A program made the position numbers and the translations under genes. Below are positions 55,324-64,000 of a stretch of DNA of 64,000 nt, piece by piece (positions within the stretch are counted from its first letter, which is position 1; the number at the start of each line of letters is the position of its first letter). The notes beneath the pieces are model-generated. The model did no database searches. It worked only from the letters and a program-made list of their open reading frames with translations, and was not told the DNA's origin. The DNA is taken from positions 62,288,369 to 62,352,368 of the forward strand of contig CM067370.1 of NCBI GenBank assembly GCA_034401795.1, given 5' to 3'. The DNA is from Chaetoderma sp. LZ-2023a (taxonomy: Eukaryota; Mollusca; Caudofoveata; Chaetodermatida; Chaetodermatidae).

Positions 55324-56625
55324 ACCCAGCCAATCTGCGGCCCATTATGCTCCTCAACAGCATACGGAAAATCCTATCCAATGTTACTCTATGCCGCATC
55401 CGAGACAAGATCGATGACTTCACCGGATCATGTCAAAGTGGCTTCAAACGTGGACGCAGCTGCGCAGACATTGTATGGGCTCACCGCATGCTTGTGTCGG
55501 TAGTCATGTTCAAACACTGGGATCCCCACAAAATGGTCATTGACATGTCACGAGCCTTCGACACAATTAAACGCTCACATATCCTAGATGTACTACACCA
55601 GACCAGTTGCAATGAAGATGAGCTACGACTAGTGAGACTACTGCTTGCAGACACCAAGCTGAGAGTACGAGTCAAGTCAGTGAAGTCTGTAGAGTTTGAA
55701 ACATCAATCGGCTCCCCACAGGGAGATGGTCTATCCCCTATGCTCTTCACCTTCTACCTGGCTGCTGCATTGAAATCCGTGTAGGAAAGTTCCACAAGAC
55801 CAAACCCCCGAGGGTCAATACTGGGTATGCCGATGGAGATGGAATATGCCGACGATGTGGACTTCATAGACGGGAAAATAAATCCCTTGACGAACTTCTC
55901 CCAATAGCTGCAAACAAACTAAAAATTGAGAATCTCTTTATGAATGAACCCAAAACAGAGTTCACACACATACACCTATCTACAAAGCATGAAACTAAAG
56001 AAAATGACGATCCACTTCGTGGCGGCGAACCATGGAGGAAAAGTAAAATCCTGGACTCACCGCTTTGCAGTACTGCTGACATTGATGCACGCTGCGTCAT
56101 GGGGAACAAAGCCTTCCAGTCCTTCTGTAAGCTATGGATTCGTAGATAAAAAATGCCCTTGATAAAAATACTACGTTTATACAATGCAACCTGCTGATCC
56201 TTGATGCTGTATAACTGTAACAGCTGGGCAGCTCCAAAGGCAGCTCTAGGCAAACTCGATGCCTGCCACCGCAAACACCTACGCACCATCAATGGACACC
56301 GATGGCAAGATAGCATGATTTCCAATAATGTACTATACAAGATGTGTAATATGTCGCCGCTGTCTGTGAAAGTCACCCAGCAAAGATGGTCCATGGTTGG
56401 CCATGTGCTTAGGGCGCCAGAAAACACACCAGCACAGAGAGCCTTGGAATTCGCCCTACTCGGAGCCAGCAAATACAAAGCCAGGAGAGGACGTCATTGC
56501 ATAAATCTGCTAAGCGTGCTACGAGGTGACCTCAGGAAAGCAGGGCTCGGTACATTCAAGTCAAGAATGCACGTAAGAAAACTAAGGATTTCGGTTGAGG
56601 ACAAGACACAGTGAGCAAAAGCGAA
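55324..56625 (+). mobile_element. LINE copy D, RT region
   Basis: The best-preserved RT of this family in the window. An open frame 55347-55784 gives MLLNSIRKILSNVTLCRIRD, DDFTGSCQSGFKRGRSCADI, IDMSRAFDTIKRSHILDVL, NEDELRLVRLLLADTKLRVR and IGSPQGDGLSPMLFTFYLA, ending at a TAG. The catalytic box follows in another frame as MEYADDVDFID (about 55839-55872, YADD intact). The C-terminal segment (NSWAAPKAALGKLDACHRKH; QQRWSMVGHVLRAPENTPAQ) runs to about 56613. 5'-truncated, with no endonuclease. Confidence 0.9.
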
Positions 56626-56639
56626 AGATAGTGCAATAG

Positions 56640-57585
56640 AAGATTTCTTTCTTAGCTTGAAAAAATGAGTCATATTTTGCCTATAAAGCTGGCGTGGTCG
56701 AAATAGAATCATGTTTATCACTAATTCTGCTACTACAAATTGACCCAATGATATATGCTACGTAATGCACGTAATGCACCCTCCTACATATTGACTGTGT
56801 CCGAGATCTATTGTTAGTGGAAAGAAAAGCAACACATGATCCCGATCTCTGGTAGTTTTCGTGCATACCACAATAGTGGATATCACAGCTTTCGACTGGT
56901 GATTCTGATTTCTGACGCTTAACCTGGACTTAAGATAAGATAACAACATGACAATTAGGTGACTTGCTCAACAAGTTATTTATGTTAGAGAACTATGAAT
57001 GTGATTGGCGCTTTAGAGTAAGCTACGTGGAATAACATGCGACCCCCATTGCGGGTGATTCGAGAACTGGATCACTTTGAATGTCACAATTATAAACAGA
57101 GACAGTAGTAAAGCCTCTCAAATGACGCCTGGGTACACAATGTGACGTCTTAACCTATATCCAGCTTCACAAATCACATGGCTTCCACACGAGTATACAA
57201 GCGGCTGCATTTAGTCAGTCACGACTAACCCGTGTACAAAGAAACACTTCAAGTAGAATGTATGTAGTGCATTGCACCACACCTACCAACTGGGAATATG
57301 TATGACAGTTTTAAAAACGTGCAATTTAACTCTACGGATCAGGATTTCGTTATTCCTACAATTCCCGCAATCGTCTGAAAACAGAAATATATCGATAATG
57401 AAATGATGCGAAATAACTATTAACATATGGTGATTTCATTCTGTATAAATTAATAGAATTATCCTATTTAGTTATGAAGTTGGTTGAATCGGGGATACGT
57501 ATCCGTAATTCAAATTCACAACTAATCAAGCGTGAACGCGCCATTGTTGAGACTCAGGCAACTTTGTCAGAAATGTAAAATTTTT
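56640..57585. other. No gene recognised
   Basis: Unassigned sequence; ATATGGTGATTTCATTCTGT near 57425 resembles the LINE-free flank near 44915, suggesting a shared old repeat. Confidence 0.4.
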
Positions 57586-57603
57586 GACAGACAGACAGAC
57601 ATG

Positions 57604-57646
<43 letters not shown>

Positions 57647-57680
57647 ACAACCAGACAGACAGACAGACAGACATGCAGGC
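57586..57680 (+). repeat. Compound (CAGA)n-(CAGG)n microsatellite
   Basis: CAGACAGACAGACATGCAGG then ~10 CAGG units, a short interruption and more CAGA units. A similar mixed tract lies at 48240-48330. Confidence 0.92.
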
Positions 57681-57823
57681 TTATATTAGTTCTGAGTCTC
57701 AACTAAAAATTATATGAACATATACTGAAGGAAATTATCGTGTGCCACATTTTATTTCGTTACATTGCATTGAGATACTTCTAAAACTATACAATTTATT
57801 TATTTGAACGTGAACTTTAAGCA

Positions 57824-57905
57824 ACCCCCCCCCCCCCCCACCCCTTCACCCCACACACGCACGCACGAACGCACGCACGCACATACACACGCACAAACAC
57901 ACACA
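57824..57905 (+). repeat. Poly-C and (CACACG/CGCA)n tract
   Basis: About 15 C, then ACACACGCACGCACGAACGC and related ACAC/ACGC units. Confidence 0.85.
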
Positions 57906-58244
57906 TAAGGATTGCAAAAGCCCACCGTACAACCGGCAAAGAATAACACTGAGACATCGAGGGGCATCGGTAACATCGATAAAAAAAATAAATGGCGCGT
58001 AATTTGAAGCGAGTTGATAATTCATTATTTTTTCTGGTACATGCTCTTATTGTGGGATATAAATTTTGGCATACATCTTACAATGAATGTTCGAATGTTG
58101 TGCATGTAAATTTCATACGGTCAACACCATGTTGTTAATTCGTGGTATGCCGTTAAGTTGAAACTTCTCTGAAAATGTATCAACATTTGTCACTTGAAGC
58201 CTTGTTTCCCGAGTTTGCCCAATCTATTGGAAAGAATAAATATA

Positions 58245-58440
58245 CCTGTAGGAACTTTGGTCCCTCATCTTCCTGATCACCAAAGAACACATCCCACCTG
58301 CATCAGGGTTTCTCAGAACATGATTGCAAACACGCATAGGGTAGGCAGTATAATAGCAGTCGGGAACAACGGATAATGCAGAGAATGGTAAAAAAAATGG
58401 CAATCGGGAACACAATGATTCTCAGCTGTAATTGTACGCC
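58245..58440 (-). pseudogene. Decayed inverted copy of the 60.4-kb exon
   Basis: The minus strand contains TATCCGTTGTTCCCGACTGC and ends GGTGGGATGTGTTCTTTGGT, GATCAGGAAGATGAGGGACC, AAAGTTCCTACAG before GTATATTTATTC. This parallels the 60404-60643 exon including its donor and following intron (GGCAAACTCGGGAAACAAGG). The 3' part still reads WDVFFGDQEDEGPKFLQ, but an inserted ~50 bp and frame changes disrupt the middle. Confidence 0.6.
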
Positions 58441-58554
58441 AAATACATGTTAATTTACTAAGTTCAACATCAGAAATACATTGGAACCTGTGTATACCGA
58501 CAAGTTTATGGTACAGTAATCGGCATTTGCTAAACAGGGCTTTACTATATATAT

Positions 58555-58599
58555 ATAATTAGTGGTTTTGCGGCCACAAGATTGCGGCTGTTTAAGATG

Positions 58600-58697
<98 letters not shown>

Positions 58698-58945
58698 CAT
58701 CTTAAACACAAAAACCACTAACTAGTTTAAGATGTTATATATATATATATATATATATATAATTAGTGGTTTTGCGGCCACAAGATTGCGGCTGTTTAAG
58801 ATGTTATATATATATATATATATAACATCTTAAACAGCCGCAATCTTGTGGCCGCAAAACCACTAATTATATATATATATATATATAACATCTTAAACTA
58901 GTTAGTGGTTTTTGCGGCCACAAGATTGCGGCTGTTTAAGATGTG
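58555..58945. repeat. (TA)n-linked palindromic modules
   Basis: Five copies in alternating orientation of a ~45-bp module (TTAGTGGTTTTGCGGCCACA, AGATTGCGGCTGTTTAAGATGT) at about 58559, 58694 (partial, inverted), 58760, 58827 (inverted) and 58890, separated by (TA)n tracts of ~20 to ~95 bp. The same module forms the 3' part of the adjacent SINE-like unit, so these are probably amplified or rearranged SINE tails. Confidence 0.75.
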
Positions 58946-59160
58946 TGGTCTTTTGACCGCTCATCTTAAAGAATAACCACTTTCTGGGCCCAAAATCAGA
59001 CGGTCGCTATAGGCAGGGTCAGGGTACGTTGTAGAGTCAATGGATAGATCTGTTTAGTAATAAAAATGATGACGCCTGACAGTCGACAAGGATTTGAACA
59101 CCGCCCAGCTGATTACCAGACGACCACGCTACCACCACGGACAATCGTCTCTCCTCTGTG
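58886..59160 (-). mobile_element. tRNA-derived SINE-like element
   Basis: The minus strand shows RNA polymerase III promoter-like boxes: A box GGTAGCGTGGT (59133-59123) and B box GTGTTCAAATCC (59101-59090), 21 bp apart, in tRNA-like context. The body follows leftwards and ends in a hairpin (TTAAGATGAGCGGTC/GACCACACATCTTAA, ~58974-58938) and the GCGGCC module with a (TA)n tail. The source tRNA is not clear. Confidence 0.6.
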
Positions 59161-59239
59161 TGTCTTGGGATAGATTTATATACTGTGAACACTGCCTTCC
59201 CAGAATACCATTTTCAAGGCAGCTATCCAGGTGAGCTGT

Positions 59240-59440
59240 TGAATACGCGTCCAGTCAAATTAGTTTCAAAATTTTCAACATATCATTTTTGTTAAATAGT
59301 AAAGACATACAATTCGTGCAACTGCCGGACTATTGCAAGTTTATGACGGAATATTTCTTCAATTATGATTGTGACGTCAGTCTACATGTGACGTAATTGA
59401 TTATGGCGTCATATATCTGAGGGGTAGATTGGATTCATCT
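59240..59440 (+). repeat. MITE family B fragment
   Basis: CAAATTAGTTTCAAAATTTT then TTATGATTGTGACGTCAGTC and GACGTAATTGATTATGGCGT, matching the right half of 22066-22406. Confidence 0.65.
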
Positions 59441-60087
59441 ATTACCAGTGAAAAAGTGAGACCTTACTTAGAGATTTGACTGTTATTCTAGACAATCACC
59501 ACTGGATGCCGACGTTATATGCCCGCCTCTAGAAAAGACAGGTTGTAGTTTTATTTGAGAACATTCCTTTCCCTACCATGCTTCGCGGAAATTGGTGGTG
59601 CATTCAAATCATCATTGATGATTGATCTTAAAGGGGCATATTCAGACCAGACTACTTGAAAATAAAAGGTCATTTGTTAGATAGCATGTAATTGTCCCAC
59701 ATCCACATGCCCTGTGACACCGCAGATGTTTCCATGCGACGACAACGTAAAAAAGTAAACAAGATGGGGTATGTTATGTTGTTGATTTACATTTTGTAAT
59801 ATACACACCGGTACTAACTAGCTATGAAATACGTTTGTAAATGTACATGATAGACCCAGTCATTTTACAAGTCGGAATTAACAATCTAGAATTAACAATG
59901 TATTGCTTGTCATTATTATGGTGGCGCATTGGTCAGTACTCAGTGATGCGCCACACTGACGATAAATAGAATCTCAAACTCGACTACATTTCCTATCATT
60001 ATTATCAACCTCGTCGATAAAGCTCGTGTAGTGTGATAATTTTTTATTAGTTGATAATAGGGATATGAAATGGGACCTCGTTCCAGA

Positions 60088-60090
<3 letters not shown>
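59441..60090. other. No gene recognised
   Basis: Unassigned interval. Confidence 0.4.

Positions 60091-60145
<55 letters not shown>
60091..60145. repeat. (TA)n microsatellite
   Basis: Uninterrupted ~55-bp TA run. Confidence 0.97.
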
Positions 60146-60147
<2 letters not shown>

Positions 60148-60403
60148 ACAGGAATCATCTTATGTTAAGATGTATTACATTGAGCTACATAATTTAATCC
60201 TCTAAAAGTATACAATTGGAAATTTTGTATTTTAACTCACACTAGTGTGAATGTGTGTCTTTAATGAGCTACGTCACATCTTTCACGTAGCTCCTGCTTC
60301 CAGTGGTAATTGGCTAGAATTGCTGTCAAACCCGCCAGTTATGTTCTCGTTTAACAGATAAATATGTGTGCCATTGCAACACATCAGATTTTACAGATAA
60401 TTT

Positions 60404-60643
60404 TTGCGGTGGCCAGAATTCACAGAGGGCATACGATTTCAGAATAACTTGAAAAATAAACATGGTATTCCTGTCTCAAACATCACATTATATCCGTGCC
60501 CACGGTGCCAGCAATCTGTGGAATCCGATTGCTTCAAAAATGTATCCGTTGTTCCAGACTGCCATTACTTCCTACCCCACGACTTGTATGGGTGGGATGT
60601 GTTCTTTTATGATCAGGAAGAGGAAACACCAAAGTTCATACAG
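60404..60643 (+). CDS. Unrecognised internal exon
   Basis: An open frame reading WPEFTEGIRFQNNLKNKHGI, PVSNITLYPCPRCQQSVESD, CFKNVSVVPDCHYFLPHDLY, GWDVFFYDQEEETPKFIQ, ending at CAG/GTATAT (60643/60644). The Cys pattern (CPRC..., DC, DC) and aromatic-acidic tail look like a real protein. The acceptor is uncertain: TTTTACAG ends at 60396, but an in-frame TAA (60398-60400) follows, so the exon probably starts a little later (for example after GGCCAG at 60415). A decayed inverted relative at 58440-58245 supports coding origin. No family recognised. Confidence 0.5.
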
Positions 60644-60655
60644 GTATATTTATTT

Positions 60656-60830
60656 TTTTCAGTATATGGGACAAACTCCGTAACTAAGGCTTCAAGTGAC
60701 ACAGTTTGATACATTTTGAGGCAAATGATCGTTAGCGATCCTTTTCATTATTTACATCTTAATATAATAAAAATTTATCAAACTGTGTCACTTGAAGCCT
60801 TAGTTACCGAGTTTGTCCCATGTATATATA
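60656..60830. repeat. Inverted repeat / hairpin in the intron after the exon
   Basis: TATATGGGACAAACTCCGTA, ACTAAGGCTTCAAGTGACAC (60662-60710) is matched in reverse at about 60777-60826 (GTGTCACTTGAAGCC, TTAGTTACCGAGTTTGTCCC), with a ~65-bp loop. The same arm sequence appears after the decayed exon at 58190-58235. A foldback element or the remains of an inverted duplication. Confidence 0.75.
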
Positions 60831-61281
60831 GTAAGATGTAAATAATGAATAATTGAGCTGTCCACCAATTACCCATATGTATATATAAATTGTATAATTT
60901 GTTATTCCTATGATATACCATAGTTTTCTTTTTATGATAGATTGCATTTATTATTTGTCATGTATTGTCTGTATTCGTACTTGCCATATCCCCCTGTTTG
61001 TATTATTGCAATAAAGAATCGGAATCACCACGTGGGTTTAATATCCACGTAGTTCCTGAATAAGTGTTAAGTGTACTCTATCTATATAATTATTGCATTC
61101 ATAATCGCTCTTGATCTCTCATCACAGGGGATCCCTCACTTCACATTGAGTTCTAGCACGTGACAGCCACATTCATAAATCTCTTACTTAATGTCACCAC
61201 TATTTGACACGATATAGTAGTACATTATTGGGTCAAAACTAATTAGGGGTAGTTTTGTTGTACTGGTACGTAAACTAAGTC

Positions 61282-61355
61282 ATACTGCTGCTGTTGCTGT
61301 TGTTGCCGTTGTCGTTGCCGTTGTCGTTGCCGTTGCCGGGTGCTGCTGGTGGTGG

Positions 61356-61444
<89 letters not shown>

Positions 61445-61485
61445 GGTGGTGGTGGTGGTGGTGGTGGTGGTGGTGGTGGTGATGG

Positions 61486-61516
<31 letters not shown>

Positions 61517-61596
61517 AGTGGTGGTGGTGTTTGTGGTGGTGCTGCTTGTAGTGGTGGTGGTGGTGGTGGTGGTGGTGGTGGTGTGGTGAGGTAAAA
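61282..61596 (+). repeat. Compound trinucleotide microsatellite (TTG)n-(GGT)n
   Basis: GCTGTTGCTG and GTCGTTGCC interruptions, then ~27 TTG units (about 61348-61430) and ~50 GGT-type units (about 61431-61590). The long low-complexity ORFs on both strands across it (poly-Pro, poly-His, poly-Thr, poly-Val, poly-Gly) are not genes. Confidence 0.96.
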
Positions 61597-61599
61597 TGA

Positions 61600-62510
61600 G
61601 ACACATAAATCGAAGACTGTGGTGTGATCGAGGTAACTAGTTACTGGCAAGCTTCTACAAGGTGGGCCAGGAAGATTGATGGCATAAAATCAACAAAATC
61701 TTAATGCCGATACCGACATCGTTTGGATCAAGGAATCCAATGTGCACTCGCATGTATAACACTCCATCTGTCAGTCAACACGCACGGACATACATGCTTT
61801 CGTCCATCCGTGATCTCGGGCTGTAGTTTCAATACATCTCTACAGCCATATATTTGCCAATAAGGAGATGAGTGCATCTTAGTTTAATGGTGTGTTATAT
61901 ACCAAAGTTAGGCCAGGGTGATTGTTCACTGGTCACTTACTCACATGGGAAATCCACACGAATAATATATCCATCGTATGCTACATATGTAAGATGTACG
62001 TCATGATGTCATGATACGTGGCCAAAATAAATATGTATTCTTGATTTGATGGTTTTTATCAGGCATCTTTCCAGATCATTATACTATTTTCCGTCACATT
62101 ATTATGTGATTGTGCACACTTACGAGCCAAATGCTTACTTTGTGATGAATATATCCTTCAATTTTCCCGATTCTTTATCATTAGATCATGAAATCTAGAC
62201 ACAAAATAGGTTCCCTCGCTGTATAATTTTGATACTAATTTGACTGGATAGTGTTGCTGCCGAAGGTATCAAGACCTTTCATTCAAATTATGCTTAAGAT
62301 ATGCAACAGCTTAACAGCATGCCTTGAGTTCTAATAGTAGTGTTGAAATGGTTAGATGCTGGAGACAATATATTGCGTAGACCTACTATATTGGATGTAA
62401 ACTCACGGGAGTATATGTACGTGAGTTTGTGTGCGTGTGGAAGCGAGTGTGTGCGATTGGGAGGGCATGTGCTTTGGTGAGTTCTTAATTTCAGCAGCCT
62501 ATATATGCCT
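61600..62510. other. No gene recognised
   Basis: Unassigned. A decayed foldback with TTTGATACTAATTTGACTGG (62228) belongs to the same solo repeat as in MITE B. Confidence 0.4.
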
Positions 62511-62516
62511 AGTTAA

Positions 62517-62835
62517 CCTTTAAGATGCAACCCTTCGAGTGAACCTTCTGATGTTATCCTACATTATGAATTGCTGTCAAATTTGGTGATTCTTACGCTC
62601 TTTGACTCATAAATGCACACGCCTAGAGGCAAGTCCATAAAATGGGCTAGAGAAATGGCCATTTGCAGTCCAGAGGACTATTAAAAAATTTATGACAAGA
62701 ACGACTGTCGCGATAATCGAGCCAGCCTTTCCGGTGGTATATTTCCAAGAATGGAATTGTCTTGTTCTGGAAACGGACATTTCACAATAGATAGGCCTAA
62801 TCGAAGTTTTCTTGTCAAATTTAGTCACTAAAGGG
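62517..62835. mobile_element. MITE family A with intact TTAA duplication
   Basis: CCTTTAAGATGCAACCCTTC start and AGTCACTAAAGGG end, directly flanked by TTAA on both sides (62513-62516, 62836-62839). Arms around GTCGCGATAATCGAGCC. At 319 bp it is longer than the other copies. Confidence 0.75.
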
Positions 62836-62839
62836 TTAA

Positions 62840-63301
62840 GTTAAGACATTCGCCGGCGTGGGTAATGATAATAATTCTACTAAATCTATTATTTCTGTAT
62901 GTATGTATAATCGTATGTTATAATGTGCTTAGCTGTATTTGTCTACGAAATTGAGAATTAGTTTCTATATTTTAGCACATAAATATATCGTTATTTATGT
63001 TTCCTGCATGTTTCCAAAGCATTTCAGCAGAAAAGAAAGGAATTTACTTTACAGTGCTGAATATATCAATGGTAATTTGATTAGAAGTTTGCTGTTGTTG
63101 AAAGCATCAGTAGCTTTTGTTCAGATTACTCTTAATACATTCAGAATATTATATGATTATAAGAAATAGATTCCCTAAGTTCCTTGTCTGTACATAGATG
63201 TATAAATTTGTACATATTGTATAAAAATTATGTATATATGTTAATGAAGGACTCTGCTAGATCAGGCCGTGTACTTGAAGTGCTACCCTCAATAAATAAC
63301 G

Positions 63302-63346
<45 letters not shown>
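62840..63346 (+). repeat. Possible retroelement 3' end with (ATT)n tail
   Basis: AT-rich sequence ending CCTCAATAAATAACGATTATT then ~14 ATT units (63301-63344). A poly(A)-signal-like motif followed by a trinucleotide tail is common at non-LTR 3' ends. No coding part recognised. Confidence 0.4.
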
Positions 63347-63470
63347 GTTATGCGCATTTGACGGGCGTGTCTATGATATGTTTATAATAGCTTTTGCTAA
63401 CGAACATGTCTTTTTGTCATTTTAATAATTCTTTGTGATGTAAAAATATGTTTCATGTAGCTAAATGTTA

Positions 63471-63665
63471 CTTTTAGCTTTTGTAATCCCTTTCCTTATT
63501 TGCATATTATTGAGCCCATATTCAAATACTACCTGATCGAAATATGTATACTTCGTAACTTGCTCTAGTTTTTCTCCATTTATGGCCACTGTTATTACTT
63601 TCTTTTTTCCTATGAACATTATCTGGGTTTTCGCTATGTTTATCTCAAGACAGTATTGTGCATGA
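63471..63665 (-). pseudogene. Fragment of a different LINE RT, post-catalytic region
   Basis: The minus strand reads YCLEINIAKTQIMFIGKKKV, ITVAINGEKLEQVTKYTYFD then MQIRKGITKAKSNI, which follows the pattern after the YxDD box in many non-LTR RTs (G-L-x-I-N..K-T-x-x-M, then I-x-G-x-x-L-E-x-V..F-x-Y-L-G). It is not the same family as copies A-D. Confidence 0.65.
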
Positions 63666-63965
63666 GCTGTACGCGTACCATAGTTCCGTAACATCAGCGT
63701 AGCTTCAGGAGTGTACCATATATATATGACTAACTTGGGATAAAACGAAGAATGAAACGGGCATGTTTCAGATATTTCAACAAGCCTTTTCAACATTAAC
63801 ACTGTTACAATATTCCATGAAATTAATAAAGGCTTTTATTGGACTAAATTTGCTGGTGTGAGCATCAACAACATAGGCTATAAGACACGTTGACGATACA
63901 GCTATGGTAGCGGTCCACTCCTGAAGCTACGCTGATGTTACGGAACTATGGTACACGTACAGCTC
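63664..63965. repeat. 50-bp inverted repeat with ~200-bp loop
   Basis: Left arm 63664-63713 and right arm 63916-63965 are complementary over 50 bp with one mismatch (GAGCTGTACGCGTACCATAG at the outer left). A foldback or MITE; the internal sequence is not coding. Confidence 0.88.
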
Positions 63966-64000
63966 ACAATATATACTGAGCCAATAAAGCTTAGCAACAG

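Noticed and set aside
59090..59160. Possible functional tRNA gene (minus strand)
   Set aside because: Has A and B box-like sequences but no convincing acceptor stem, and the sequence continues into a SINE-like body with a (TA)n tail.
60397..60403. Exon start directly after TTTTACAG at 60396
   Set aside because: A TAA in the coding frame lies at 60398-60400, so this acceptor cannot serve the frame that ends at 60643.
61243..61650. Long ORFs in both strands rich in Pro, His, Thr, Asn, Val, Gly or Trp
   Set aside because: They are translations of a (TTG)n-(GGT)n microsatellite in several frames.
62939..63169. 76-codon ORF on the plus strand
   Set aside because: No motif, no splice signals and AT-rich composition; more likely part of a retroelement 3' region.

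Overview
Eukaryotic, AT-rich, intron-bearing and transposon-dense DNA, most likely from a bivalve or other mollusc. The main clue is a set of repeats with heads like AGCTCACCTGGCC followed by CCGT/CCAT microsatellite and diverged ~155-180 bp tandem units, which resemble the 'pearl'/Helitron-type elements described from bivalves. The species assignment is inference. A run of exactly 500 N at 51386-51885 marks an assembly gap.

Host genes are sparse. The only complete host-type CDS is a single-exon 737-residue C2H2 zinc-finger protein (12564-14777, +), with an upstream splice acceptor and a downstream AATAAA. A 33-codon first exon at 52700-52798 (-), beginning with a hydrophobic segment and ending at a strong donor, looks like the start of an SLC13-type membrane transporter. 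An unrecognised exon at 60404-60643 (+) has a decayed inverted relative at 58245-58440 (-).

Layout. 1-7740: a non-LTR retrotransposon (minus strand) split precisely by a 5.5-kb DIRS-type tyrosine-recombinase retrotransposon (762-6304). 8.9-12.5 kb: three tandem-repeat tracts, one dense in AGGTCA half-sites. 12.5-15.2 kb: the zinc-finger gene. 15.2-38.5 kb: almost continuous pearl/Helitron-like repeat, foldback MITEs (a TTAA-flanked family with CCCTTTA ends and a CAATGGACC-ended family), a second copy of the LINE (29.05-30.27 kb) and a second DIRS fragment (33.77-35.0 kb). 39.6-41.4 kb: a third LINE copy with a 5' inversion. 41.5-44.5 kb: a PIF/Harbinger transposon with decayed transposase and MADF/BESS genes. 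44.95-50.92 kb: an apparently undescribed DNA transposon. 55.3-56.6 kb: a fourth LINE copy. 57.5-64 kb: microsatellites, a tRNA-derived SINE-like unit with palindromic (TA)n modules, and hairpins.

The most interesting object is the 5968-bp DNA transposon at 44948-50915. It has ~32-bp terminal inverted repeats, a 4-bp TCCT target duplication, and eleven copies of a short motif (GGTAACGTAGATTTC), all inside the element and clustered towards its two ends. It carries one large minus-strand gene with a candidate DDE core, an AT-hook-like segment and a C-terminal PHD finger. A single in-frame TGA interrupts the reading frame upstream of the core.
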